Shown here one piece after another: positions 36,771 to 48,300 of a stretch of 64,000 bases of DNA (position 1 is its first letter; the number at the start of each line of letters is the position of its first letter). The DNA comes from Takakia lepidozioides (lineage: Eukaryota > Streptophyta > Takakiopsida > Takakiales > Takakiaceae): assembly GCA_030704615.1 (NCBI GenBank), contig CM060733.1, forward strand, positions 43,028,001 to 43,092,000, written 5' to 3'. The notes under the pieces were generated by a model. That model did not search any database. It saw only the letters and a program-made list of their open reading frames with translations, and had not been told where the DNA came from. Both the position numbers and the translations under genes were made by a program.

Positions 36771-39700
36771 TTAAGCCACTCCTGCGACCTGGTCCTGGAT
36801 GCCACACACCATGTTGGCAGGCACAGCCACATCTATCATCTTGGGATACGCAAGTTCCAAATCTGGCACATCCATAGCAACCCATGATCAGAGGAGAAGA
36901 ATATGGATTCCACTGGAGGTGTAGCATTCAGCCAAACAGCGAGTTCATCACTGTGCCCTAAATCTATGGCCCAAGCATGATGGGGACGGTTATGCAAAGG
37001 ACAATGAAGTGTAGCTGAATTAATAAATGTGACAGGAAGCCATGGCTAGTAGATGGTTGCTGAACTTACTGGCCATGATAGTCTTGAATGTCTCCTGCAA
37101 CAAACGCCCAAGAAAGTTAACTGGAGCCAAAGTGTACAAACCACTTATACAGTTTGCACTGACTACATGCCATTTGTGCCTAGACACACGGCCTACAACT
37201 AACAACCTGCAGTGAGCTAGCTGAACAAGCCTCATACGAAAAAGGGGTCGAAGCTTTGCACTAGCCTCATCTTTTGAAAGGCGGGGATTGTAGAGCAGCT
37301 CCTCTCCTACTGTTGTAACCTACCAAAACATATTAAAATCAGAACAAAGGTCAGTCTACTGCCAAAACTTTCAAAGATGCAAACCTCAACCACACCAACA
37401 ACAACAATTTTGCAAAACAACTTATGCTGACCATAAGCATCCGAGTCAAAACTAATGAAGGTTACTTGACTTCTAGGTACAATGGGACCCACACCACGCA
37501 TGTGGGACATTGACATTTTTCCAGCACTAGTTTTCACAACAGAACAAAATAGTAATCTAGCATGCATGTCGACCTTTAAATATTACACAACACCAAGGGG
37601 ATGTCCTCAAACCCGCCCATTGGTCCACACCCTTTTCTTAGAAATCATATAATCGAATTTAGATACTGTCATGATCGATTCAGCCGACCAAGCTCACAAA
37701 AAACGTGAAAAATATGCGCCACTTATCTTTGCTATCCGTCAGCATGGCTGGAACTCTGCCCAAATAGCTACTGTTACCACAGGTGATGAGGGAGGAGTAC
37801 ATAATTCCAGCTTCAATATTCTAAAGCAAAACTTTGATCTTCAACACAACTCTGTTGCAACCTTTCTCCCTTCTCTACAATTTACCGCAATCAGATCTCT
37901 TACATCAATCATCCTTAATAGACGCAAAATTTAAAGCGGAAAAGACGTAATATAGTTGGATCCGATTGATAGAGCCCACCCACAAAAGGGGCAGTAACCG
38001 CAAGGGGAAGAGGCTCTTGTGCTAGCTTCGGCCAGTGTCATCTCTCATCTCTCTCTGTGCATGGGGATCCTGAGCAGGAGTAGCGGGGTAGATAGTGTTA
38101 GTTAGAGAAGAAGACAGGACATAGGACAAAGACAAAAGGATGTCCAGACATAAGGCAGTGTGTGATGCTTGGACGAACTTACAACAAGCTTCCAAGAAGC
38201 ACCAGTGCCTGGATAAGGTGGAATAACTTGTTAGGGGCACTCACAGTTTGTCCTTTGTAGTCATGTGCTGGGTACAGTAATGTGTCCTTTGGAAGCGTGA
38301 AGATCTGTTTCAGTCTTACACAATCAGCTTTTACCAACGAGTCTACGCCTTGATCTTAGACATGTCAGGAATTGCTCATACTTTCTTCACTCGGCAAGAA
38401 AAGGGCTTGAACACAACATACTGGCACTATCTCCACATTTTCGTGTATTGTAGAAGTATGGATACAAAGATAACACAGAAGAAAGAATAGAAAACATACC
38501 ACAAACCATAGCAGCACATATGATATAACTCAAGAAGCCTAGTTCAGACTTGACATAACATTCAATGTGCTTCATATGTTCTGCTGGTACACTTTAAAAT
38601 GCTTCACGCCCTTCATCAGAGCTTTGACAAGGAGAAATTTCCCCATTGCTGTCTCATGATACTTTCTAACAAGACACTTCAAATTCTATGGCAAAGAGGC
38701 GAATGTACTCATAAGACGCTGTTTGCCGTAGCCATGCGCCATCTATGGCAAAGAGGGAACAAGGAAGAGCCAAAAAAATTGAACAGAAATACCGACAAAG
38801 ACGACAACATGCAGATAATGCAAGGGGCCATACATACCTGTGAGTGAACAGACTTGTAAAGCTCCCCTGCATCTCCTCCCTGATACACCATCAATGCATG
38901 AATGGACAAGACTTACACTTCCTTGCAGAGGGCACTTCCTGCCTCATTCCCTGCCTGGGGACTTGTGCAAGCTGTCCCTTGCTTTGCCTATACGACTAAT
39001 TCCCACACTTCTAAGGAAATCTCCAGCTACGTCATTGAGGACAACCTGGGCCAGCCAAAATCCAAAAACTGCTAGCCACAACTACCTTCAACACTGGTCA
39101 GTGGCCAGTATAATCTAGTACTATGTGTTAAGCTGTTTTTACAAGGGCACACGAATGGAAATTAACCTTGCCAGATACAGCAAAAGGTTACAGGCAGGTT
39201 CAAACTCATGCGTTGTCCCCCTACATCAGCAAAATAGAGGGCTTGCACAGACATGAGATCACAGCGGCATCTGGAATCTTACTTGAAAATCAGTGCGCCC
39301 ACAACCACGTATCAGAAGCGCATCTCCTGTAAATGCTCTTTGAGGGTGTGGTTGACTGTGGCCTTCAACAGTCACATATGTCACACAACCTTTTGTGTGC
39401 CCTGGGGTTGCTCTCACCTGTGCCCGTCCCATCGCCTCTCAGTGAAAAGGAGGGGAAACAGGGTCAATGTGTGGGTGGAGAGTGAGGCTTGATGAACTCT
39501 TCGCTTTATGAAGGTAGATATGAAGTGCTTCTTGATTACTCTGCCCAGGAGACAGATTGTACTCATAAGACGTTGTTTGCCGTAGCCTTGTGGCCATTGA
39601 CCCCGCGCCCAGTTTGAGCGGGAACAAAAGGGACAGAACCTACCTCTGTCAGGGGCTGACGTTGGTAGTAAGACTTACCTCCATATAAAGAATTAATCCG

Positions 39701-42700
39701 GGTTTTCCAGATATCCTCTAGAAATCCCTTCACACAAGCATCAATCTGCTGTGTGTGATTTGCCCAAGAACTAGGCCTCAGGAGGGCCTGGGCCTGGGCC
39801 AGGAGACAGAGAGAGAGAGAATGAACTCATTAAAAGTTGTTTGCCATAGCCTTGTGGAGATAGACCCTGTGCCCAGTTTGGGAGGAACAAGAGGGAACAT
39901 TACACTACCTTTGTGGGTGGCTCACTCCAGTCGTGGGACTTACCTCAGTATAAAGAATTCGTTTGGGCTTTCCAGATTTCGTCTAGAAAGCCCTTCGGAC
40001 AACCTTCAATCTCCTGTGTGTGAGCTGCCCAGTGAGTAGGCCCCAACAGGACCAGAGCTTTAAGCTCGGCCAGAGACAGAAAGAGAGAATGTACTCATAA
40101 GACATTGCTTGCAGTAGCCTCGAGGCCATAGACCCTGCACCCAGTTTGGGCAGAACAAAGGGACCAGAAACTACATGGCCATTGAACTCGTGCTCAGTTT
40201 GAGCGGAAAACCAGAGAGAGAGACAGACAGACAGATTCTTTGCTAAAACCATAGCAGCTTTTAACTTCAAGAGACTCGACCCTGAAGTTCTTTAAAGGTG
40301 TTTTCCAAGACATTGCATTCAGATTATTTGCGGCACTTCCATCTCCTCCAACTCACCAAATGATGTCATCCAGATTAGCGTTCTCTCTCTCTCCATCCAG
40401 TGTAAGATATATAGGGGACTCCCGACCCCTGACACATGCGGTTCAATAAGGACTTCTCTGATCGAGTCTTTAGCCCATGGGAACAAACTGCATTTATAAA
40501 AATTGTTTCCCAAAGTCAAGCTGTAGAGAACTACTAACCTCCAAGAACAAGTTTCCAAATTGGATTTTGTCGCCTGCATCCACGCGCACATCTGCTGTGG
40601 CACCACTAGCCTTTGAGATCAATGACTTTACACCAGGCAACTTTGTCTGCACCGGCATTCAAATGTGTGCCTCAATATCTCTTCGTCCACTCATCAACAA
40701 CCCACTACCCCACCCACCTTTCACTCTCATACATGTGCCACCTTCCTCACGGAAGTGATTGGAAATAAATATTTGGTTCTCTGGGTCCAGGTACATCAAG
40801 TTTGGAAGGAACTTCCAGCACAGCGACCGCCTCAACACATGTATCTGAGCCATTTCCAGTGCAATATTTTCCAAGGACAAGATATCTCTTATGTGAAGTG
40901 TAGAAAAATATCACTAGCCACCTCGATCTTGCAGATTACATGTCGTTCTACCTACCTGGCTAATGCATGTGTTACGTATCTTATGTACTAGAAAATGCTG
41001 CCAGTTACCTATCAGATCTGCCTCCGCCCGGTTAATGTTGCGTATACTCATTACCTAGCACAATCACTCACGATCTCCACTTACTCATTGCTTAGCACTA
41101 CTCTTAACTTTGCTGTTCGTATACCATTACGCTCCTCCCTGAAATCATTCTTCGGTGTTGAGGGTCTGCATATAGTCTCTCTCCCAATAGTTGGTTGTAT
41201 CTCATTCCATGCATGGAACATGAGGCTTGCTAGTTTTGTGCCCTTGATCTGAGTAAATCAGTGCTTTCAATAAGTGGGTGGAGATCGTGAGCAACTGTGC
41301 TAGGTAATGAGTAGTCAAAGCGGAGGTAGAATGACATGTAATCTGCAGATCGAGGTGGCTAGTAATATTTCTACACGAAGCCACCTACATTGGACCTCTT
41401 ACCAATGAACATTTCTCTCCAAGAACTTGAACAAAACAAATTACTTTGTTACTTGAAGTGGGGCCCATAAGACATATGTCTCTCAATCTTAAAGCTTTTA
41501 AGTTGTCTGCATATAGTATAGTTGTTTTCCAGCATTGAATGTTCCTATTCATGCAATCAAATTCATTTCAGCATTATTCAGAGTGCAAAGTTTCCTAATA
41601 TGAAACCAAAGCACTAGGTAATGACCAGCGTTGTGTGGGTATATAAACATACCCTCCGGGTCCGGATAAGAAGGAAATTCTACAGCACCTCGTAGATCCT
41701 CTGGGGCCTTCTATGGTCTTTCTTTTGGATACCCAATCTCTCACAGAGGTCTGGTCTTACCCTCCAGATCCAGGTACACTATATTTTCAAAATTATATTT
41801 CACCTCCGGGTAAGCGTATATTGCTGTTGGTGAATATTGAAGGGTATAAATAAATAGTAAACAAAGTCATTTATACCCTGAGGGTATAATAAATACCGGG
41901 TATGGTTAAACGGATATATTTTTATTTCTTATTCATTTGTATACTAAGATATACTCCACGATGCTTGCAATATTGACAAAATAATCGAGGGATAACCTAG
42001 CTACACAGCACAACTTTGCAAGGCCCAAAAAAGTGATATTTGTTGTGGAACAGCTGCCGATCTGCAAGTGCCGCAAGCGATGGGCCTTGGCCAAGCTTGA
42101 ATAGGCTTGGCAGGTGGTGCAGAGTGGTGGGGCCCATCAATTACCACCCGCAGCTGAGGTGGCCCAATGGGTTACCTAGGTTGGAGCAAGGTAATGATTA
42201 CCCGTCAGGGATATACCCTTTGAGCTAACACTTAACATACCTCGGGGGCAGGGTATATCCACACCCTAACAATCCGGTTATATATAGGGTAAGGGTAATT
42301 ATCTACTAATCACCCTCCGGTTATATTCTAATGGCGGGTAAGCAAAAATGCCCAGTCCGGTTATAGTTAAATGCTTATACCCTTATATACCCTGCGGGTA
42401 TGTCCGGGTATAGGATATACCCCCACAACACTGGTAATGACCATCATTGCTGGCCAGAAAGGAGAGAGGAGAGATCACATCTAAGAGCCTGTACTCATAC
42501 TTCTGTTTTATTGACGTACCTTGAGAATGCCCGTACCAGTTACATGATCAGCATGAACATGTGTGTTTAGGGCATAGACCAGCTTGAGTCCCAGCTCTTT
42601 CACAAGATTTATATCTCTATCCACTGTTCTGTCCACTGGATCCACTAGCTGCACATTCCATCCAACTGTCAGAATTGTTACCAGGGCTTTTCAACTAAAT

Positions 42701-43571
42701 AGCTCTACTAGAAGGCACATCTGGAAAGCCGTGGGAAACCCTGCCCTATACAGATCCCGGATAATCCAACAGTTCAGCCACTGACCAACTGAGCTGCCAA
42801 GGCATATGAGGGAATGGCTTAGTACACAATGCCAAAGGAAACCAAAGCAGATATTCAAGTTGGTAAGCCAAGCTGGTTTTGATACACTGTCATAGAAATT
42901 CGCAACAATCATTGCCCAACGTGCCTCAATTCTGCAGTGGGAAATCTGCTCCGGTCACTGGCTTCTGCATCCTCATTGATGAGAATAAAGCACCAGAGGA
43001 ACTTGAACCCTAGGCTCGCAGAACTCTGCGAAACCAGTAGGCTTCGCAGAACCATATCTGATACACTTGACAGTTGTGTCGACCTTGCAACAATAATAGC
43101 AATCTTTCTGTACTCGAATGAATCATCCTTCCACAACACATGCTCAGGTTTCAATGATTTGGACAAACCGTCATGTAAAACTATTACTCCCAATTCTATA
43201 TCAACAGCATCGTGTGCTTACTTTTTCTATATCTGTGAAACACTGAGAAGCGAGAAGACTCTCACCACAGCTGGTCGTTCAGGATGTGCAATGTCAGCGA
43301 GCAAATAAGTGTAAGTGGACGATTCTTTCTCAAAGAGCTGCCTAAACAGCAAGTTTGCACCCATTGTTGCAGAGTCACCTGGCATGGCTTTCGAAACCCT
43401 TCTGGCCAAGATGGATGCAGGTGGCAGAGAACAATGAAACTTGGGAGTTCCTGGGTACACAGCTCTGACAAGTCCCTGCGCTTGCATAGGGAATACAATA
43501 CACACTACGTAGTCAAAAGCCGTCGACACCGTTAGGTGAACACTGCCCTCCTTCCTGCACCCTTTCACCAC
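36771..43571 (-). CDS. ETHE1: ETHE1 persulfide dioxygenase (metallo-beta-lactamase fold)
   Basis: Nine exons read right to left: 43571-43266, 42648-42520, 40646-40539, 39417-39283, 38879-38838, 38304-38245, 37319-37266, 37094-37070, 36862-36771, joining to about 316 residues (288 if the Met at 43487 is used). The extension before [20 protein letters not shown] fits a mitochondrial transit peptide. Metal ligands are all present: THVHADH (H132, H134, D136, H137), PGHT (H188), TGDAL (D213) and YPAHDY (H254). The C-terminus ends [19 protein letters not shown], typical of plant ETHE1. The enzyme oxidises glutathione persulfide to sulfite in the mitochondrial matrix, in cysteine and sulfide catabolism. 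The seventh intron (after SKDE) needs a GC donor to stay in frame. The 1.9-kb second intron contains a Mutator-like insertion, and the third contains tandem repeats. Confidence 0.92.
38700..38745. repeat. Single copy of the ACTCATAAGACG...GCCGTAGCC repeat
   Basis: GTACTCATAAGACGCTGTTT then GCCGTAGCCATGCG, in an ETHE1 intron. It is related to the tandem units at 39559-40135. Confidence 0.6.
39559..40200. repeat. Tandem repeat, about 265-bp unit, in ETHE1 intron 3
   Basis: Starts of the core motif (TACTCATAAGACGTTGTTTG, then CCGTAGCCTTG) lie at 39559, 39824 and 40091, a period of about 265-267 bp. Each unit also contains CCCTGTGCCCAGTTTGGGAG-like sequence, a TATAAAGAATT...CCAGAT..C.TCTAGAAA.CC block, and an AGACAGAGAGAGA stretch just before the next core. 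Two full units and a partial third are present, at moderate divergence. Confidence 0.75.
41627..42432. mobile_element. Mutator-like non-autonomous element with 10-bp TSD
   Basis: An 806-bp unit is flanked by the direct repeat GGTAATGACC (41617-41626 and 42433-42442). The termini are inverted repeats: AGCGTTGTGTGGGTATAT on the left and AGTGTTGTGGGGGTATAT as the reverse complement of the right end (15 of 18 match). Subterminal regions are dense in GGGTATA/TATACCC and CCGGGTA motifs. There is no coding capacity. It lies in ETHE1 intron 2, about 90 bases downstream of the exon-2 donor. The 10-bp duplication fits Mutator-like transposition. A decayed copy is at 2180-2610. Confidence 0.8.
42760..42805 (-). 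repeat. tRNA-like (SINE-head-like) sequence in ETHE1 intron 1
   Basis: On the minus strand GCCTTGGCAGCTCAGTTGGT resembles a tRNA acceptor stem, D-arm and box A. A later GCAGGGTTTCCCACGGC resembles a degraded T-arm. The anticodon arm does not fold convincingly, so this is not called a tRNA gene; it may be the head of a SINE. Confidence 0.35.
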
Positions 43572-45392
43572 CCGGCGATCAACTCATCACGCGAAAAAAA
43601 CACAACTTCACCAGATCCGCCGGTCAGACAAAATATCTACAAAAGTGGAGAGTGAAGCCACGTACACTTGTAATGCCGTGTCTCTGCCCCCTCGGCCCCA
43701 CTATAGACTTTCTTGCTCTCAATGTGCATTCATTCAACAGCCAGGGATGCCATACCTCACACAAGGACAAGAGAGTGGCAGCGCCGCTCCAAAATTCCTC
43801 CAAAACAAGCCTGCTTTGCAGCATTCAATCCTGCAAGCACGCCAAGCAAAGCTCCATCCTCCTCGCCGATCTCCTCCGCTCCCCTCACCATCTCCGTCCC
43901 AACCCCGCACTTGCGACCTCCGGGTCACCCCAGCCCACCCGTGTCCCTGTCCCGATGTCCCCGATGTCCCCGTCCTCGTGTCCACATCGCATCATGTCCA
44001 TGTTCTGTGGGCAAATTATTGGGGCGAAACTCTGTCTGTGGAAATAACTAAGACACCTGTCATAAGGTAGGTGGCTGGCACAAACATTATTGGAATAGAA
44101 CTTACCTAGGCTATCAATATTTCAAATAATTAAAAAATGAGAATATACTAGGAATAATATAAGAACTTAATTCACACATGCGATATCTGACAGGATGGTT
44201 GGCTGGTTTCCGGAATGCCAAATCTTCCCCACCCCGTCTCCGGAGTGACATGCAACTGAAGGGAGTGTAACTCCAGTCAGGGTGACATGGCTTACTAGGC
44301 TCGAGCATAATAGAATTAAAAAGGAATCACAGCTACGGAAAAAGACAATTATTTCCTGTAGAGCGTGAAACATTCCTCGAAGGAGTGTCTATGTAACTAC
44401 CTTCTGGCCTACATGAACACTGCCTACGTACCTACCTGTCTGCCTAAGGGGCACAGCGAGAGAGATGGAGGGGGCTTGGCGGTCTCACAATGAGAGATGG
44501 AGGCGATGGAGTGCGAGTGATGGCGGACGGGCTGCTCGGCTATGGACCTTGCTTACATTCGCATTGCTAGTCTTTGTAGGGTCTGCGGGAGAAAATCCGT
44601 GCACATGCTTGGCAAGTGGCAGCAGGCGAAGCTTTAGCTGCAGCGTTGTGACGGCGGTGTACAAGTTTCAAGCTTGGGATTCTGCTGTATATGGAAGTGT
44701 GATTTTTCTTCCTGACGATCGCACGAGGTATGCATGTAGACTTCTAGAGCTTGTAATGCGGGTTGTATATTTGTGGGCGTTTCTTGGGCTCGGACCGATG
44801 ATCTCCATTGCATGTTGTAACGCAAGGAACATTGGCTTCGGCGAATTCGAAACTTGCAGATCGTAACTATCAATCATGGCTCATTACAGCTGATGGTCCG
44901 TCTGCAGATATCCTTCAGTAGATATCTCTCAGTTGCACGGCGAATAATACTTTCTGGACAGCGAGACACTTCCCTTTCTAGAGCAGTTTGGATCGCCGCA
45001 TTTTGTACTAAATAGCTGTCGTGTCATGTCTTATTAGGTTCTCCTGTCCTTTCAATGTTTTCACTTTCAAGCCCCCTGAGCCTTTACAGTTCGGGAGGGA
45101 AGAGCAACATCAGAAGTCAACCATATTTATACATACCGCAGGCTGCATTGCTTTCCGCGAAATGGAATTCTCCTCGTTTTGTCTGTCTACTTCCTTCTGC
45201 CTCTCTTTCTAGCCTTGGGGCAGTGAGTGCATCTGGAGGATTGGCAGAGCTAGAATAGCGTCTGGAAGAGTAAAGCTTGTCTAATTGACGAAGTCAAGTG
45301 ATCCCTGCACTAAGTGAAGAATTTGGCGTCGCATATATATGACGGTTTCGTTCGTTGTTTTCGTTCAGGGGCTTTCAAATTAGTACACAGAC
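43572..45392. promoter_or_regulatory. Divergent intergenic region, ETHE1 / PMT
   Basis: ETHE1 (-) and the methyltransferase gene (+) are transcribed away from each other, so this 1.8-kb interval must hold both promoters and 5' UTRs. A strongly C-rich stretch at about 43850-43990 (CCTCC, GTCCC and GATGTCCCCG runs) lies near the ETHE1 start. A plus-strand frame at 44465-44866 begins with a signal-peptide-like segment (WTLLTFALLVFVGSA) but joins nothing recognisable. Confidence 0.4.
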
Positions 45393-48300
45393 ATGGCGTT
45401 GCCAAAGCATATGCGGCAGGAGAAGCGGATACCATCTTTTTACCTCATGGTGGCTGGTGCTGTTTGTGTTGCCTTCTTTTTTATCGCTATCTGGGTGTAC
45501 AGTGCTCCCTCGGAGGTGCCAGAGCAGACTGGAAGCTCCAATGCAAATGACAAGAACTCAGGCGAGTCCACAGATTCCAAAGCTCAGGTGTTCGAAGATA
45601 CTCCTGGTGACTTTTCAGAGAGTACTGAAGACAGAGTGACAGATGATTCTTCAAAATCAACAGATTCTCAGCAAAATAGGGATGAAGGGAGTGGAGAGAG
45701 TGAGGAGAAGGCACGCCTCGAGCAAGTACAGAAGCAGGACAAGCAGATTGAGCAAGGACTAGAGTCTGAGAGTACAAAACAAGATTTAGCTGAGCAAGAC
45801 AAGCAGATTGAGCAGGGACTAGAGTCTGAGAGTACGAAAGAAGATTCAGTCGAGAAAGATTCTGCTGCTGACACAGAGCAGGGCTCCAAGACAGGCCAGA
45901 AAACTGATGAGGAAATTCCTGTGGGAGTCCAGCAGTCAGAGTTATCAACAGAAAACAAGGATGTGGGAGCTGGATGGGACACCCAGTCTAAGGAGTCAAA
46001 GGAGGAGTCTCAAATCAATCAGGAAGTTTCGCAAGGTGAGTCCAATCCTTCAACCGAACCTTTGACTGACAACACTCCAAAGGAGGCAGATCAGGCAGCG
46101 CAATCAGAGGGGGATAAGGCAGGGCCTTCACAGGAAGATGAAAAAATTGAGCAAGCGCAAGAGGCTTCAAAGACCCCTATTGTACAAGAGGTAGTTGACA
46201 GTGAAGCAAGCACAGATGCGGCTGAAAAGTACAACTGGAGGATTTGCTCATGGGGAGGTGCTCAGGATTACATTCCATGCCTGGACAATAAGAAATTTCT
46301 GGACCACTATAGACCCCGTAAGCACTATGAGCACAGGGAGCGGCATTGTCCCTCTGAGGAGGATCTACCAAAATGCTTGGTTCCTCTTCCTAAAGGATAC
46401 AAGGCATCAATCAGGTGGCCTCAGAGCAGAAATGAAGTGAGCTCTTCTTCTTCACCTCTATCCTGAAGGGTCAGTAGTGGGCTCTGATAAGTACTGGGAT
46501 TGATAATACTCTGATAATCAGAGAAGAGGCATGGGGCTTTATTGAATGAGAGTCTCGAGTCTTTGGAAAACACTGACTTGTTGAATCTCTCCGATGATCT
46601 GTGTACACACACTGAGTCTATTTTGCAATAGTTGGGAAGGCAGTACATTAATGCCTTAATTGGTCACATGGTTGGGTGCAGGTGTGGTATGCTAATGTGC
46701 CTCATCCAGGTCTGGTGTCGTACAAGAAAGATCAAAACTGGGTGAAGAAAACTGGGGAGAAGCTTGTATTCCCTGGCGGTGGGACTCAATTCAAGAATGG
46801 AGCGGGCCATTATATTGATTTTGTGGAGAAGGTGAGACCTCTTAGCACTGTGGCATTGTTTACTTTCCGTTTTGTGTTTTTTTTAAATCTTATCTGAGAC
46901 AGACTATATTAACCCAAGTTCCATTTGTCGCCGCCATGGCTGATTTACTCTGGTATTTGTGCTGTTTTCTGGCCTTTCTGTCTTTGTGACACTCTCATGC
47001 GATGATTTAAAGAATCAGCAGCAACATGTAGGGACTTTTGCTGAAAGGTGATTTCATTTATTAACAGGCACTTCTCTTTCTCCTACCAGATTGTGCCAGA
47101 TATAGCCTGGGGAAAGCACACACGTGTATTACTGGATGTTGGCTGTGGAGTGGCCAGCTTTGGAGGTTATTTGTTTGAGAAGGACGTCCTGGCAATGTCA
47201 TTTGCACCCAAGGACGAGCATGAAGCCCAAGTGCAGTTGGCATTGGAGAGAGGCATCCCTGCTTTCTCATCAGTCATGGGCACACAGCGCCTGGTGTTCC
47301 CCAGCAATGTGTTTGATGTGGTGCATTGTGCCCGCTGCCGTGTGCCTTGGCATGTGGATGGTATCACTCCTTCCCAGAAGCTTTTCTGTACTTTCAGCCT
47401 TGAAATCCAGCAACATTCTTAAAAAACTGTACCCACTCAGAAAATGGTGAAAGGCATCATTTATGTAACATGTCCTTTAGAGAACTTCCTGCCTTCATGA
47501 ACTTATCATATGTTGTTTGAAATCTTTGCTAGTTTCAGACTTTGGGTTCATGTATGAAGCTCATCTTCATGGCAGTCCAATTGACACCTAACCTGTGTGC
47601 TGCTTCGATTTTCTTCAGATTGCTCACATGTTTTCCAGAGAGAGAGCTGTCTCCGTTAGGCTTAGTATACCCTTGGGTTGATTTTCTATGAAGAGGGAGA
47701 GAGATAGACTGTCAGACACCATACATGTGGTTGTGTAAGTGCCATGTGCCTGTGTAAATTTCTGGGCTGCCTCTTTCAATATTGACATTTTGTTGAATTT
47801 ATGTTGTTGATAGGTGGCATGCTGCTTCTAGAGCTGAACCGGGTACTACGGCCAGGAGGCTATTTTGTGTGGTCAGCTACACCTGTGTATCAAGACAACG
47901 AGGAGGACCAACAAATATGGAAAGGTTATATGTTTGACACCCTTTCGTAGATGAGGTGTAGTCAGTGAACCGCCGGTATTTATGAAGAGTTGCGGGACTT
48001 CTGCAGTAAGTAAATAGACTAGTTGGCTTCTTTATCTTCTTTTCCGACCCTGGATTCCTCCATAGTGGCAAATTGTATGTGACATTCTGGAGCCAATTCT
48101 TGCTGCTGGTACATTACTTGATGAAGTCTTCTTCTATAGTTTTCCATTGGCTCGTTGGATATCATATTAACTAGAAGCCCATTAGTGGCCAGTGTATTGC
48201 TCTTCACCAAAGAGAAACAAGAAATAGATGCTAAGCCCTCATCTTTGTATCAGTTTTGCTTATCCAGAGAAAGAGAGAGAAAGAAAGAAGCTTTATACCA

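Noticed and set aside
42760-42805. tRNA gene candidate on the minus strand
   Set aside because: The D-arm looks convincing, but the anticodon stem and T-arm do not pair, so it is listed only as a tRNA-like repeat.
42980-43030. GGGTTCAAGTTCC box-B-like motif on the minus strand in ETHE1 intron 1
   Set aside because: No box A at a suitable distance upstream and no tail; a single match of this length can occur by chance.
44465-44866. 133-residue ORF with signal-peptide-like segment
   Set aside because: No domain follows and it does not join in phase to a recognisable exon. The methyltransferase has its own well-supported start and membrane anchor at 45393.
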